DNA from: Candidatus Sulfotelmatobacter sp.
GTDB lineage: Bacteria > Eisenbacteria > RBG-16-71-46
Assembly (NCBI GenBank): GCA_035498555.1
Contig: DATKAB010000003.1
Location: 56,039-120,038 of the forward strand
Length of the DNA stretch: 64,000 bases
Direction: 5' to 3'
Shown here: positions 1 through 8,237 of the stretch, piece by piece
Layout: each line of letters opens with the position of its first letter
How positions within the stretch are numbered: the stretch's first letter is position 1
Position numbers and translations under genes: made by a program
Notes under the pieces: generated by a model
What the model saw: the letters and a program-made list of their open reading frames with translations, nothing else
Databases searched by the model: none
What the model was told of the DNA's origin: nothing

Positions 1-1302
1 ATGTCGGAGGATTGCGAGGAATTCCAGCGCACCGTGCTGGTCACCGACCGCCAGTACTACTGGTTCGATTTCGACTGCGACTACTGCACCGGAGTCTGGG
101 ACTACCTGATCGGCTCCGCCAACCCCGGCGACCCGAGCGTCGGGGGGACGATCCACAAGTTCTGGAACTCCTCGGCGCCGCCTCCGAGCCCGATCAGCGA
201 CGCCTCGATCACCTACAACTACTCGGAGAACCCGAGTCGGACCGTGGTTCCCGGGGGCGACAATCGAGCCACGATCGCCTGGGACAACCTCTCCGAGATC
301 ACACCCGATCCTGCTCCACCCAACCTGTTCGACTTCCGCGGCTACAAGATCTGGAAGGTCGCGAACTGGACGCGCCCCGTCGGTTCGCCCGGCCCGGCCG
401 AGGACGAATGGTCGCTGGTGGGCGAGTTCCGCTGGTTCAACTACTACGACACCAACGGTGCTCCCATCGACAGCAACTCGGTGCGCGTCCCGGATCCCGC
501 CCACCCGGGCCAGTTCATCGTCAAGTGTCCCGAAGTGTTCGTCCCGGCCATCGGGGCCAGCCGGGAGATCTGCCTCAAGCGCGGCGATCTCTGGAATCAG
601 CAGACCGGCGAGGTCATTCATCCCGACACGTCGCTCAAGTGCAACCCGCTCTCGAGCGGCGGCTGCGAGTCGAAGACTTCGTGCATCATTCCACCCGGGC
701 ACACCGACTGCATCCAGGTGACCCGCGATCGCTATCCGGTCGGTCGTTACAAATTCGTCGACACCAGCGTGAAGAATGGCTTCATCTATTTCTACTCGGT
801 GACGGCCTTCGACTCGACCAACGCCGGCCAGGCCGAGAGCCGGCGCAGCGCGGTCGAGGCCGAAGGGATCGTTCCCCAGTCCGGGACCAAGACCGGCAAG
901 AACGTCTGGGTGGTGCCGAATCCGTACCGCGGCTACGCGTCGATTCAGCAGCGCTCGTCATCTTGGGACCTGACGCCGAACGCGACCGATCCCACCGGCA
1001 CGCACATCGACTTCTTCGGGATGCCGCCGGGGAAGTGGACGCTGCGCATCTATACGGTGGCCGGAGATCTGGTGCAGACCATTCATTCGGACGACCCGGT
1101 CAACGACTCGATCCGCGGACCGGTCACCGTGGGCAATACCACCTACCACGGCTACAACAAGCAGCAGGACAATCCCGACGACGGTCAGGCGCGCTGGAAC
1201 CTGATCTCGCGCAACGGGCAGGACGTGGTGAGCGGGATCTACCTGTTCACGGTCAACTCGGATCAGGGGATTCAGCGAGGCAAGTTCGTCATCATTCGCT
1301 AG
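1..1302 (+). CDS. Secreted protein, C-terminal part, FlgD-like/T9SS-type tail (5' partial)
   Basis: The reading frame is open from the first base of the window and has no signal peptide, so the true start is probably upstream and this is the C-terminal 433 residues of a larger exported protein. The first 300 residues are rich in Asp, Pro, Tyr and Trp, with several Cys, and match no family I can name. From about residue 301 it shows the tail typical of FlgD-Ig-like/T9SS type A sorting domains: VVPNPYRG, then WTLRIYTVAGDLVQTI, then ARWNLISRNGQDVVSGIYLF, ending in the basic KFVIIR. This implies export and perhaps surface attachment, but no secretion-system gene is nearby. It converges on the MFS gene, with 68 bp between the stop codons. 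Confidence 0.7.
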   Translation: MSEDCEEFQRTVLVTDRQYYWFDFDCDYCTGVWDYLIGSANPGDPSVGGTIHKFWNSSAPPPSPISDASITYNYSENPSRTVVPGGDNRATIAWDNLSEITPDPAPPNLFDFRGYKIWKVANWTRPVGSPGPAEDEWSLVGEFRWFNYYDTNGAPIDSNSVRVPDPAHPGQFIVKCPEVFVPAIGASREICLKRGDLWNQQTGEVIHPDTSLKCNPLSSGGCESKTSCIIPPGHTDCIQVTRDRYPVGRYKFVDTSVKNGFIYFYSVTAFDSTNAGQAESRRSAVEAEGIVPQSGTKTGKNVWVVPNPYRGYASIQQRSSSWDLTPNATDPTGTHIDFFGMPPGKWTLRIYTVAGDLVQTIHSDDPVNDSIRGPVTVGNTTYHGYNKQQDNPDDGQARWNLISRNGQDVVSGIYLFTVNSDQGIQRGKFVIIR

Positions 1303-1370
1303 ACCGCGGCCGGGAAGCTCGGCGGGTCGGCCCTGCAACAGGCCGCGCCGCCCCTCCGGGCCCGGCAGTC

Positions 1371-2606
1371 CTAGCCGATCGGTTCCGGCGCCGCAGCCGC
1401 GGTCTCGCCGGCTCTCGCCCTGGGCCATAGCGCCAGCACGATCCCAAATGCCACGAGGCCGGCGATGCCGCAGGCCGCCTCGAAGTGCAGCATGCCGGCC
1501 GGGCCCCAGCGCTGGTGCGCCCAGCCGTCCATGTTGGTCATGTAGTAGATCGGCATGTTGGAGAGCGACGCGTAGAGGTTGTACTTGGTCGCCGCGGCAC
1601 CGAGTCCCATGGCCTCGAGCACGAACGCCGAGAAGCCGGCGTAGGTGAGGCCGGTGATGAACGCGTAGATCAGCGTGAACAGGACGTAGGTCGCTTCGGT
1701 TCGCGGCGCGAGCGCCATGGCCGAGGCGCACACGGCCTGCAGCACCCCGAAGGCGGCGTAGGCGGTCTTGCGGTTCATTCGGTCGCAGATCAGCCCGCCG
1801 GCGACGCAGCCTACCGCCGAGACGATTCCGCCCAGCACGCCCGTCACCATCGCCACGGTGTTGGCCGAGGCCCTCCAGTCCGAGGCCACCGCGCTCCACA
1901 GGTTGGAGGCCGCTCCCGAACCGATCGGGAGGAAGCAGAGGATCAGGGCCAGCGCGCCCATGCGCGAGCGCGAGACGTTCCACACATCCTTCCCGACGTG
2001 GAGCAGGCTGACGCGTAGATCGGCATGGCGATGAGCGGACTCGGGCTCCTCCACCAGTCGAAGCGCGAACATGCAGGCCACGCACGCGCCGGCCACGATC
2101 GCCGCCGCGATCCACGAGGAAGCGAGATGCTGGGCGAGCCAAAGGCCGGCCCCGCCGCCGATGCCCTGGCCGCCGAGGTTGCCGGCCTGGAACCAGCCGC
2201 CGGCGCGGCCCTTGAGATTCTCGGGCGTGCCGTACGCCATCAGGCTCTCGACCGACATGCCGAGGAAGGTGACGGCGACGTTCGAGGTGAAAACTACCGC
2301 CGAAAGGAGGGCGAGCCCGGCGGCGTCGGGCCTGATCGCCCCGGTGGCACAAATGCCCGCGGCGCTCAGGAGCGAGGCGATCACGTACCAGCGCTTACGG
2401 GTCAGCGTGGTGTCGGCGATCGGCGCCCAGACGAACTTCCAGGTGTGGGGAAGGAGCCCGAGGGCGATCAGGGCGGCGGTGCGATCCACGGGAACGCCGG
2501 CCTGGGTGAGCGTGAAGCCCACCGCGACGCTCACGAATCCGAAGATCGCTCCGAAGGGAACGATCAGGATCATGAACACCCACGGATGGACGTGACGCTG
2601 CGACAT
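1371..2606 (-). CDS. MFS permease, AmpG/PAT-like
   Basis: This is a 411-residue polytopic inner-membrane protein with about 12 hydrophobic segments. The N-terminal half carries the MFS-like LLPHTWKFVWAPIADT stretch, which resembles the K-WAP-D segment of AmpG/acetyl-CoA-transporter (PAT) permeases. AmpG imports muropeptides in enterobacteria, but the substrate here cannot be read from sequence. I chose the ATG at 2606 (MSQRHVHPW) because it directly precedes TM1; the frame stays open a further 126 codons, but that stretch does not look like protein. An alternative ATG lies at 2645. No Shine-Dalgarno is visible before 2606, and a TAGAGT box sits only 7 nt upstream, so the mRNA could be leaderless. 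It is divergent from the lipoprotein at 2878. Confidence 0.82.
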   Translation of the reverse strand: MSQRHVHPWVFMILIVPFGAIFGFVSVAVGFTLTQAGVPVDRTAALIALGLLPHTWKFVWAPIADTTLTRKRWYVIASLLSAAGICATGAIRPDAAGLALLSAVVFTSNVAVTFLGMSVESLMAYGTPENLKGRAGGWFQAGNLGGQGIGGGAGLWLAQHLASSWIAAAIVAGACVACMFALRLVEEPESAHRHADLRVSLLHVGKDVWNVSRSRMGALALILCFLPIGSGAASNLWSAVASDWRASANTVAMVTGVLGGIVSAVGCVAGGLICDRMNRKTAYAAFGVLQAVCASAMALAPRTEATYVLFTLIYAFITGLTYAGFSAFVLEAMGLGAAATKYNLYASLSNMPIYYMTNMDGWAHQRWGPAGMLHFEAACGIAGLVAFGIVLALWPRARAGETAAAAPEPIG

Positions 2607-2613
2607 TCCGCGG

Positions 2614-2619
2614 ACTCTA
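2614..2619 (-). promoter_or_regulatory. Candidate -10 box (TAGAGT) of the MFS gene
   Basis: TAGAGT on the minus strand lies 7 nt before the ATG at 2606. A GTGACG hexamer (four of six matches to TTGACA) lies 16 nt further upstream. The short distance would give a leaderless or near-leaderless transcript. Similar TAG-N2-T boxes occur before six other genes in the window. Confidence 0.35.
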
Positions 2620-2877
2620 GCGGATTCTGCGTTCCCGTCACCCATTTTGCGACTTCTCGACACCCCGATTCCTGGTTGTGCAACGCGGTGCACTCCCGCG
2701 TTCCGGGTTGTCCCGGCGCGGACAGGCACGTCGTGCGAGTGCGGCTCGCGCGTTCCAACCTGCGTCGAATGGCGGGGCGAAGCCGGCACTCCCTGTGCAT
2801 CGCATCCGGGTGGATCCCAAGGGATCGGGTTTCGAACTCCACCGCATTCGCGACAAGGAGTCGCAAAGGAGGACGCC

Positions 2878-3525
2878 ATGAACTCCCGAAAGCATTCTCG
2901 CGCGACGGCGCTGCGCTTCGGCTTCGCCGCGCTCGCCGGAGCCGCGCTACTGGCCGTGGCCGGTTGCACCAACGCCCAGCTCACCGACGTCTACCAGGAC
3001 CCGGACTTCCGAGGGCCCGGGCTGCGCTCGGTCCTGGTGGTGTCGCAGCGGAAGGATGACGTGCAGCGCCGGCTGTGGGAGGACGAAGTCACCGGAGCTC
3101 TGCGCCAGCAGGGAGTGCTGGCGATCTCGTCCTACACCGTTTATCCCAACGGCATGCCGAGCCAGAACGATCTGAGCGCAGCGGTGGCCGAGCAGCACCT
3201 CGATGGCGCCGTGATCATTCGCCCGCTCAAGGCTTCGGCCGAAACTCACTGGATGCCCGGGTGGACCTCGATCCGTCCGGTGGATGCGTACAATCCATGG
3301 TCCGGCCGCGACGTGATCGTTTATCGCGATCGCTATCACCCCGGCTATCACTACATCGATCGCGTGGTGCGCCAGCAGGTCACGGTGTGGACCTCCGGCA
3401 AGGACGGCCGGATGATCTGGGCCGGCACTGTCGAGGTCGAGAACCCGGGCAACGCGGACCAGTTCCGCCACGATCTGGCCTCGAGCGTCGCGCCGCAGCT
3501 GAGGAAGTTCGGGGTGCTGGCCTAG
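2878..3525 (+). CDS. Lipoprotein, paralogue of the protein at 37034
   Basis: This 215-residue protein has a lipoprotein signal: a basic N-terminus, a hydrophobic stretch, then LLAVAGC with the acylated Cys near residue 30. The start is fixed by a strong AAAGGAGG at 2865-2872, 5 nt before the ATG. The mature part begins with a Q-T-D-V-Y-Q-D-P-D-F-R-G segment, then SVLVVSQRKDDVQRRLWED and a GVLAISSYTVYPNG stretch. This layout recurs in the equally long lipoprotein at 37034 (FRG, VVAIRREEIHRRLWED, AVQSYRLFPDG), so the two are paralogues. The central part is Tyr/Arg-rich (VIVYRDRYHPGYHYID). The fold is probably alpha/beta, envelope-anchored; the function is unknown. Its stop codon overlaps that of the convergent M20 peptidase gene in a shared CTAG. 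Confidence 0.85.
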   Translation: MNSRKHSRATALRFGFAALAGAALLAVAGCTNAQLTDVYQDPDFRGPGLRSVLVVSQRKDDVQRRLWEDEVTGALRQQGVLAISSYTVYPNGMPSQNDLSAAVAEQHLDGAVIIRPLKASAETHWMPGWTSIRPVDAYNPWSGRDVIVYRDRYHPGYHYIDRVVRQQVTVWTSGKDGRMIWAGTVEVENPGNADQFRHDLASSVAPQLRKFGVLA

Positions 3526-4688
3526 GCTTCAGCCGCCACCGTGGCCCGCGCGAACTCCAGCGCCGTGCGGTGATAGACGCGCGCGCACTCGGTGATCGAG
3601 GCGAGGCTCACCCACTCGTCGTCCTCGTGCGCACCGGCGCCGCGCGGGCCGTAGTTGACGGTGGGGATGCCGGCGGCCGCGAACACCGCGGCGTCCATCC
3701 AGTAAGAGACCCCGGCGTCGGAGGGGATCATGCCTCGTTCGGCGCGCGACGCCTCGCGCACACAGCGCGCGATCTTCGAATCGGAGGGACACTCGAGCGC
3801 CGGACGCGCCAGCGTGATCTCGACTTCGGCCTCCGGGTCGGCGGCGCGGACCGTGTCGCGAAGCTCGGCGATCACCGCGTGCTCGCGCTCGGAAGGGAGC
3901 GTCCGCCGTTCGACGCGGATTTCGCAGCTCGGCGCGTAGGTCGAGATGCCGACGCCGCCCGCGATCTGGCCGCAGTGGAGCGAGGCGGGCCCGACCAGGG
4001 GGGCGATCCGAGTTCTCAGCACCTGGCGATCGAGTCGATCGAGGGCCTCGACCACGCGCGCCGCCCGGGCGATCGCGCTCACGCCGAGATCCCAGCGGCT
4101 GCCGTGCGCGGCGCGACCCCGGCACGTGACCTTCGCCCACACGAATCCCTTGTGCGCGAGCACCAGTTGGTGATCGCTGGCTTCGGTCAGCACGCACGCC
4201 GAGGCGGTGTGGCGCTTCACGAAGTCATAGGCGCCGAGGCTCGCGTACTCCTCGTCGGCGACCAGCGCCAGCATGACGTGGCCCTCGAAGCGCTCCGTGG
4301 CCAGCGCCGCCGCCGCGCACATGATCGCGGCCGCGGCGCCCTTCATGTCGAAGGTGCCGCGGCCGTGCAGCTCGTCGCCCCGGCGCGACATCGCGAACGG
4401 GGGGATCGTCATCCCGGTGACCCCGACCGTGTCGATGTGGGCGCACAGCACCAGCCCCGGGCGCGCGGCGTTGCCGAGCTCGGCGATCACGTTGGGCCGG
4501 CCGGGCGCCGCCGCCTCGAGCCAGGCGCGCACGCCGCGCGGCTCGAGCCAGCCCCGCGCGAACTCCGCCACCGCGGATTCACCGGTGTCCTCGCCCTCCA
4601 CCAGCGACGGGTTCATCGAGGGAATCGCGACCAGCTCGCGGGTCAGAGCTTCGAGCGCCGGAGGTTCCAGGTAGTCTGAGCGCGACAT
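3522..4688 (-). CDS. M20-family metallopeptidase/deacylase (ArgE/DapE-like)
   Basis: This is a 388-residue cytoplasmic enzyme of the ArgE/DapE/carboxypeptidase G2 family, normal in length. The family's zinc ligands and catalytic residues are present: LCAHIDTVG (His84, Asp86), GRGTFDMKG (Asp114, bridging), ADEEY (Glu146 as general base, Glu147 as ligand), and a late His in GAGAHEDDEW. The dimerisation-domain motif is recognisable in AAHGSRWDLGVSAI. Such enzymes hydrolyse N-acyl or peptide bonds of amino-acid derivatives. Which one is used here cannot be decided, since no biosynthetic neighbours are present. The ATG at 4688 (MSRSDYLEP) begins the conserved region; upstream in-frame sequence is low-complexity Arg/Pro and was ignored. 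It is divergent from the thioesterase gene at 4751. Confidence 0.88.
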   Translation of the reverse strand: MSRSDYLEPPALEALTRELVAIPSMNPSLVEGEDTGESAVAEFARGWLEPRGVRAWLEAAAPGRPNVIAELGNAARPGLVLCAHIDTVGVTGMTIPPFAMSRRGDELHGRGTFDMKGAAAAIMCAAAALATERFEGHVMLALVADEEYASLGAYDFVKRHTASACVLTEASDHQLVLAHKGFVWAKVTCRGRAAHGSRWDLGVSAIARAARVVEALDRLDRQVLRTRIAPLVGPASLHCGQIAGGVGISTYAPSCEIRVERRTLPSEREHAVIAELRDTVRAADPEAEVEITLARPALECPSDSKIARCVREASRAERGMIPSDAGVSYWMDAAVFAAAGIPTVNYGPRGAGAHEDDEWVSLASITECARVYHRTALEFARATVAAEA

Positions 4689-4711
4689 CGTTCGGCTCCG
4701 CGGGGAAGTGT

Positions 4712-4717
4712 TAGCCT
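4712..4717 (+). promoter_or_regulatory. Candidate -10 box (TAGCCT) of the thioesterase gene
   Basis: A TGTTAGCCTG sequence 33 nt before the ATG at 4751, in the 62-bp divergent gap, fits an extended -10 of the TG-N-TAGNNT type seen repeatedly in this window. No convincing -35 is visible. Confidence 0.3.
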
Positions 4718-4750
4718 GCGATCGAGACCGGATGCACGGTCGAGGCACCC

Positions 4751-5179
4751 ATGAACTCCGATCCTTCCACGCAACGCTTCGAAATCCAAATCCAGGTGGC
4801 CGGCGAGGACATCGACGAGCTGGGCCACGTGAACAACGTCGTCTACCTGGCCTGGGTCCAACGGGCGGCGATTGCCCACTGGTCCGCGGAGGCGACTCCG
4901 GCCGAAAAGGCCGAGGCGCTGTGGGTGGTGGCGCGGCACGAGATCGACTACCGGCATCCCGCGCGTCTCGGCGACCGCATCGTGGCACGCACCTGGGTGG
5001 GGACGAGCACCGGGCGGACCTTCGACCGCCACACCGAGATCCGCCGGGTCGAAGGCGACGTGCTGCTCGCGCGCGCACGCACCGTCTGGGTGCCGATCGA
5101 ACCGTCGACCGGGCGGCCGAAGTCGGTGAGCGAGGGGATGCGCAGGAGATTTTCGACCAGGCCCGAGCCCGGGAACTAA
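4751..5179 (+). CDS. Acyl-CoA thioesterase, 4HBT/YbgC-like hotdog protein
   Basis: This 142-residue single hotdog-fold domain has the size of the YbgC/FadM/4-hydroxybenzoyl-CoA thioesterase family. The diagnostic helix motif DIDELGHVNNVVYLAW (about residues 20-35) contains the Asp/Gly-His-x-Asn signature, in which the acidic residue assists hydrolysis of the acyl-CoA thioester. The second strand region HEIDYRHPARLGDRIVARTW and the later RTFDRHTEIRR also fit the family. It is predicted cytoplasmic. Its physiological acyl substrate is unknown, and neighbours give no pathway. Its stop codon overlaps that of the convergent methyltransferase gene by 4 bp (5176-5179). Confidence 0.85.
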   Translation: MNSDPSTQRFEIQIQVAGEDIDELGHVNNVVYLAWVQRAAIAHWSAEATPAEKAEALWVVARHEIDYRHPARLGDRIVARTWVGTSTGRTFDRHTEIRRVEGDVLLARARTVWVPIEPSTGRPKSVSEGMRRRFSTRPEPGN

Positions 5180-6036
5180 GTCCGCTCGAGCAGCACCGTG
5201 CCCGAGAATCGCCGCCACATCTCTCTGCGCTCGGGCGGAGAGAAGCGGCCGAGGAAGCGCCAGGCCCAGGCGAACGCCATCTGGCGCTTGAGGCGCGCGG
5301 ACTCGTCCCAGGTCGAACGGAACTCCACCTCGCGCCAGCCGCTGGCCTCGAAGAAGCGCGTCCCTTCGGGGGGCCCGAACTTGAACTGCGCGCCGCCTTC
5401 GTGCACCGACTTCGCCCAGCGCTTCTGCATGAATTGGAGCGCCATCGGAGAAGCCAGATCGATCAGCCACCAGCGGATCCCGGCGGCATGGAGGTCGGCG
5501 GCGAGCGCCGCCACTTCCTCACGATCGAGGTAGACGAGCAGCCCCTCGCACATCGCCAGCACGCGCCCGGCACCACTCGTCAGGCGCGCCAGAGCCTCAC
5601 GCCGCGGTCCAGGCTCGCGCAGATCCACGGCCACCGATTCGTAGCGGCAGCGGGGACGCTCGTGTCCCATGACCTGGCGTTTGTGTTCGAGCATCGCGGG
5701 CAGATCGAGATCCGCCCAACGGAGCTCGGGCGGAAGCGGCATCCGCCAAGGCCGCGCGTCGAGCCCGGCGGCCAGATTCAGCACCGCGTCCAGCCCCGGA
5801 TCCCCGAGCAGCCGCGCGAGGATCTCGTCGAACAGACAGGTGCGCACCACCATCGGCCACGACAGCGATTTCCCGCCGGGGATGCCGCGCAGGATCTCCT
5901 CGCCGCGCTCGCCGGCCAGCCGGCGCGCGTACGGATCGCGGAAATGCGCATCGGGTCGCTCGCTCTCCATGGCGCGATAGAGCGCGACCCACAACGCGGT
6001 GTCGGAAACGTTTTCGATCGGACGGGTGGTCGTCAT
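5176..6036 (-). CDS. Class I SAM-dependent methyltransferase, LCMT/Ppm1-like
   Basis: This 286-residue protein matches the leucine-carboxyl-methyltransferase-like (Ppm1/TcmP, COG3315) family. Seen are the N-terminal signature DTALWVALYRAMESERPDA followed by FRDPYARRLAG, the SAM-binding loop VLNLAAGLDARPWRM (the GxGxD equivalent reads AAGLDAR), an acidic strand end WADLDLPAMLEHKR, and CEGLLVYLDREEV. In bacteria these enzymes methylate small molecules, often carboxyl or hydroxyl groups of secondary metabolites; the substrate here is unknown. The ATG at 6036 is preceded by GAGG at suitable distance, and a TAGACT box lies further upstream. It follows the 13-gene minus-strand cluster after a 71-bp gap that holds its own promoter candidate, so it is probably an independent unit. 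Confidence 0.85.
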   Translation of the reverse strand: MTTTRPIENVSDTALWVALYRAMESERPDAHFRDPYARRLAGERGEEILRGIPGGKSLSWPMVVRTCLFDEILARLLGDPGLDAVLNLAAGLDARPWRMPLPPELRWADLDLPAMLEHKRQVMGHERPRCRYESVAVDLREPGPRREALARLTSGAGRVLAMCEGLLVYLDREEVAALAADLHAAGIRWWLIDLASPMALQFMQKRWAKSVHEGGAQFKFGPPEGTRFFEASGWREVEFRSTWDESARLKRQMAFAWAWRFLGRFSPPERREMWRRFSGTVLLERT

Positions 6037-6044
6037 GAAATCCT

Positions 6045-6078
6045 CGAGGCCGCGCAGTCTAGGGACCGCACGGCCTCG
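6045..6078. repeat. Inverted repeat between the 13-gene cluster and the methyltransferase gene
   Basis: Two 8-bp arms CGAGGCCG (6045-6052) and CGGCCTCG (6071-6078) can pair around an 18-nt loop that contains the candidate TAGACT box. It could end transcription from the upstream cluster or act as an operator. No U-run follows. Confidence 0.35.
6056..6061 (-). promoter_or_regulatory. Candidate -10 box (TAGACT) of the methyltransferase gene
   Basis: TAGACT on the minus strand lies 19 nt before the ATG at 6036, in the loop of the inverted repeat at 6045-6078. It belongs to the recurring TAGNNT set. Confidence 0.3.
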
Positions 6079-6107
6079 CGACAAGAACCCGAGTCGACTG
6101 AATCGCG

Positions 6108-7253
6108 TCAGTTCGGCGGCGTGAACACGAACGGCACCTGGAAGGAGGTGACGCCCTCGGGGATGGCCGGGAATTTCCAGTCGCGGATCTGGGAGAGAGC
6201 GCAGGACGCGAGCGCCTCGGAACCGAGCGTGTTGGAGACGACGTTGGCGTAGATCACTTCGCCCGAAGCCGCGACGGTCAGGGCCACCACCAGCTTGCCG
6301 CGCAGCCCCTCGTGGTGCTTGAGCTCGTTGCTGTAGCAGTACTGGATGCCGGCCGAGTAGCGCTGCACCACCGCGAGCAGCGAAGCGTTCGAGCGATAGA
6401 CGCCCGGCGCCGCGCCACCCTTCGTGCCCGGCCCCGAGCCGTTCCCCACGCCGCTGCCGACGCCGCTCCCGTAGCCGCCTCCGTTCCCGCCGCCGAACCC
6501 TCCGCCCGAGCCCGGTCCGATGCCGCTGCCGGAGCCGCTTCCGTATCCGTTGCCGCTCCCGCCGCCCGAGCTTCCGCCTTCGCCGCCGCCCAGGCCGCTG
6601 CCCACCGACGACAGCGAGCCGATCGAGATCCAGGTGCCTTCGACCTTCGAGCCCTTGAGATCGGCGCTGCCCGCGTCTCCCACCGAGCCGGCCGAGACGT
6701 GCGTGAGCTGGGCCTCGGTACGGCCGGTCCCGATCACGCGGCTACGGCGCGCCGGGATGCCCGAGGCGTACGGCGACACCGCCGACGACTGCAGCGAGGT
6801 CGAGAGTCCGGCCAGCGACTTCTCGAGCGCCGCGGTGGCGCCGGTGAGCTGTGAGGTCACGACGCGCTGAGCGAGCGCGCGTCCGGCGGTGCCGGCGCTC
6901 GGAGCCAGGGCCGGACCTGGGCCGGGCCGATGCCCGACCGGGGGAGGCGGGCCCTGGAGGCCGGGTTTCGCCGCTTCGGAGCCGCCGCCGCCCGAGCCAC
7001 CGGGATGGAGCGCGGTGCTGGGGCCGGCGGTGATCGGTTCCGGGAGCGGCTTGGGCTTCTCGACGATCAGCCTGGCGAATCGCGGCGGCAACTGATCGAT
7101 GCTGGTGATCACCACCTTGCGCATCGGGGCCAGCAGAACGATCACCAGGAACAGCGCGCCCGAGATTCCCGACGCGATCAGACACCGGCGGAACAGGTCG
7201 TCGGGAGCGCCGAACTGAGGCCGGCGATAGACTTCAGCGGTCATGGTGGCCAT
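6108..7253 (-). CDS. TonB-like protein with AgmX/PglI-type C-terminal domain
   Basis: This 381-residue protein has the layout of an energy-transducing trans-envelope protein. A single TM helix lies at about residues 25-44 (ASGISGALFLVIVLLAPM). A Pro-rich stretch (about 65-125) could span the periplasm. A long Gly/Ser linker runs at about 220-280. The folded C-terminal domain (about 285-381) contains QYCYSNELKHH, then GKLVVALTVAASGEV and CALSQIRDWKFPAIPEGV. That domain matches the AgmX/PglI C-terminal family known from myxobacterial gliding proteins (GltG/GltJ), itself related to TonB. The two Cys residues could form a disulphide. It is the last gene of a 13-gene minus-strand cluster and lies 11 bp after an ExbD gene, so it likely takes up motion generated by the TolQ/ExbD-type channel. 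Confidence 0.85.
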   Translation of the reverse strand: MATMTAEVYRRPQFGAPDDLFRRCLIASGISGALFLVIVLLAPMRKVVITSIDQLPPRFARLIVEKPKPLPEPITAGPSTALHPGGSGGGGSEAAKPGLQGPPPPVGHRPGPGPALAPSAGTAGRALAQRVVTSQLTGATAALEKSLAGLSTSLQSSAVSPYASGIPARRSRVIGTGRTEAQLTHVSAGSVGDAGSADLKGSKVEGTWISIGSLSSVGSGLGGGEGGSSGGGSGNGYGSGSGSGIGPGSGGGFGGGNGGGYGSGVGSGVGNGSGPGTKGGAAPGVYRSNASLLAVVQRYSAGIQYCYSNELKHHEGLRGKLVVALTVAASGEVIYANVVSNTLGSEALASCALSQIRDWKFPAIPEGVTSFQVPFVFTPPN

Positions 7254-7264
7254 CGGGTCCGCTC

Positions 7265-7762
7265 CTAGGACTTCTGGAGCACCGCCAGCGCGATGCTCTC
7301 GTAGCCGTTCTGGTTGAGCGTGTACATCACCTTCTGCAGCACGCGGAACTCGATTTCCTTGTCGCCTTGAATGGTGGCGGCGCGGGTCTTGACCTCGCCC
7401 TCGCCGCGCCGGCGCGCGAGTTCGTCCTGCTGCCGGCTCGCGGCCTGGAGCTGCTCCGCGAGCGGCGCGATCTCCATGTTGGGACTGTTCACCACCTCCG
7501 GAATCGAGGCGACCCGATCGCCCCCGAGCAGGATCTGGTTGTCATCGATCGCCACCACCAGCGAGGTCTGCGGGCTCTGGTCCGCAGTCGAATTGGGCAG
7601 CCGGACACCCGGCGGGGGCACCATCACCTCGCCCGATACGTAGCTCTTGAGCAGGAACAGGAGCAGCACGGTGAGGATGTCCATCATCGAGATCAGGTTG
7701 ACGCTGCCGCCGCCCTGGGCGCCGATCAGGCGCCGCTTGTGCCGTCGCTCGCGGGTTCGCAT
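7265..7762 (-). CDS. ExbD/TolR-family biopolymer transport protein (with the canonical Asp)
   Basis: This 165-residue protein has one TM helix after a basic N-terminus (MRTRERRHKRRL) and a periplasmic domain. The TM motif NLISMMDILTVLLLFLL contains Asp28 in the position of the proton-carrying Asp of ExbD/TolR. The periplasmic part includes GVRLPNS, LVVAIDDNQILLGGD and EIEFRVLQKVMYTLNQNGYESIALAV, all typical of the family. It would form the moving core inside a TolQ-like pentamer. The gene is separated by 1 bp from a second ExbD gene (7764) and followed 11 bp later by the TonB/AgmX-like gene. Confidence 0.9.
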   Translation of the reverse strand: MRTRERRHKRRLIGAQGGGSVNLISMMDILTVLLLFLLKSYVSGEVMVPPPGVRLPNSTADQSPQTSLVVAIDDNQILLGGDRVASIPEVVNSPNMEIAPLAEQLQAASRQQDELARRRGEGEVKTRAATIQGDKEIEFRVLQKVMYTLNQNGYESIALAVLQKS

Positions 7763-7763
7763 G

Positions 7764-8234
7764 TTAGGAAGCCTCCGCCACGCCGTCAGCGAGCGCCGCT
7801 TCGGGCAGCCCGGCGGCGCGCGCGATGTCCATCACCTGGATGATTTCCTCGTAGCGCGTGGTGGGCTCCGAGACGATCCGAACTTCCTTCGTCCCCGGAT
7901 GGGCCGCGACGATGTCGCGCAACGCATCGGAGAGCTGGCTGGCCGCGGCCGCCGCGTCGCCGCGCGGATAGGCCAGCGTGCCCATGCCGTTGCCCTGAAC
8001 CGCGTAGGCGTCGCGCCGGATGAAGATGGTGAGGTCGAGCGGGGTCTCGTTGGCCGGCGCCGCGACCGCCTCGGCCGACGGCAACGAGGCCTGGATCACG
8101 GAGACCTGGACGAATGCCGCCGACATCAGCAGCAGCGGGATGATCGAGATGAACACGTTCATCATGGGCATCAGCTCGATCTCGCCCGCGACGTGCGGTT
8201 TCGCGCGCTGGCGCCGCCGGGAACGCCGCGCCAT
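7764..8234 (-). CDS. ExbD/TolR-family protein with Asn at the proton site
   Basis: This 156-residue ExbD/TolR homologue has a very basic N-terminus (MARRSRRRQRAK), one TM helix (ELMPMMNVFISIIPLLLM) and a periplasmic domain ending in TRYEEIIQVMDIARAAGL. The TM Asp that is essential for proton coupling in ExbD, TolR and MotB-type subunits is replaced by Asn26; the codon is AAC, read on the minus strand at 8157-8159. The adjacent paralogue at 7265 keeps its Asp. The protein may therefore be a structural or regulatory subunit of a heteromeric rotor. The arrangement of one TolQ and two TolR proteins resembles AglR with AglQ and AglS. The gene lies 3 bp downstream of the TolQ-type gene. Confidence 0.88.
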   Translation of the reverse strand: MARRSRRRQRAKPHVAGEIELMPMMNVFISIIPLLLMSAAFVQVSVIQASLPSAEAVAAPANETPLDLTIFIRRDAYAVQGNGMGTLAYPRGDAAAAASQLSDALRDIVAAHPGTKEVRIVSEPTTRYEEIIQVMDIARAAGLPEAALADGVAEAS

Positions 8235-8237
8235 GGG

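Noticed and set aside
6420..6600. A stretch of short G/C-rich repeats that looks like a tandem-repeat array.
   Set aside because: It encodes the Gly/Ser linker of the AgmX/TonB-like protein; codon-level degeneracy shows it is coding, not a satellite or CRISPR.
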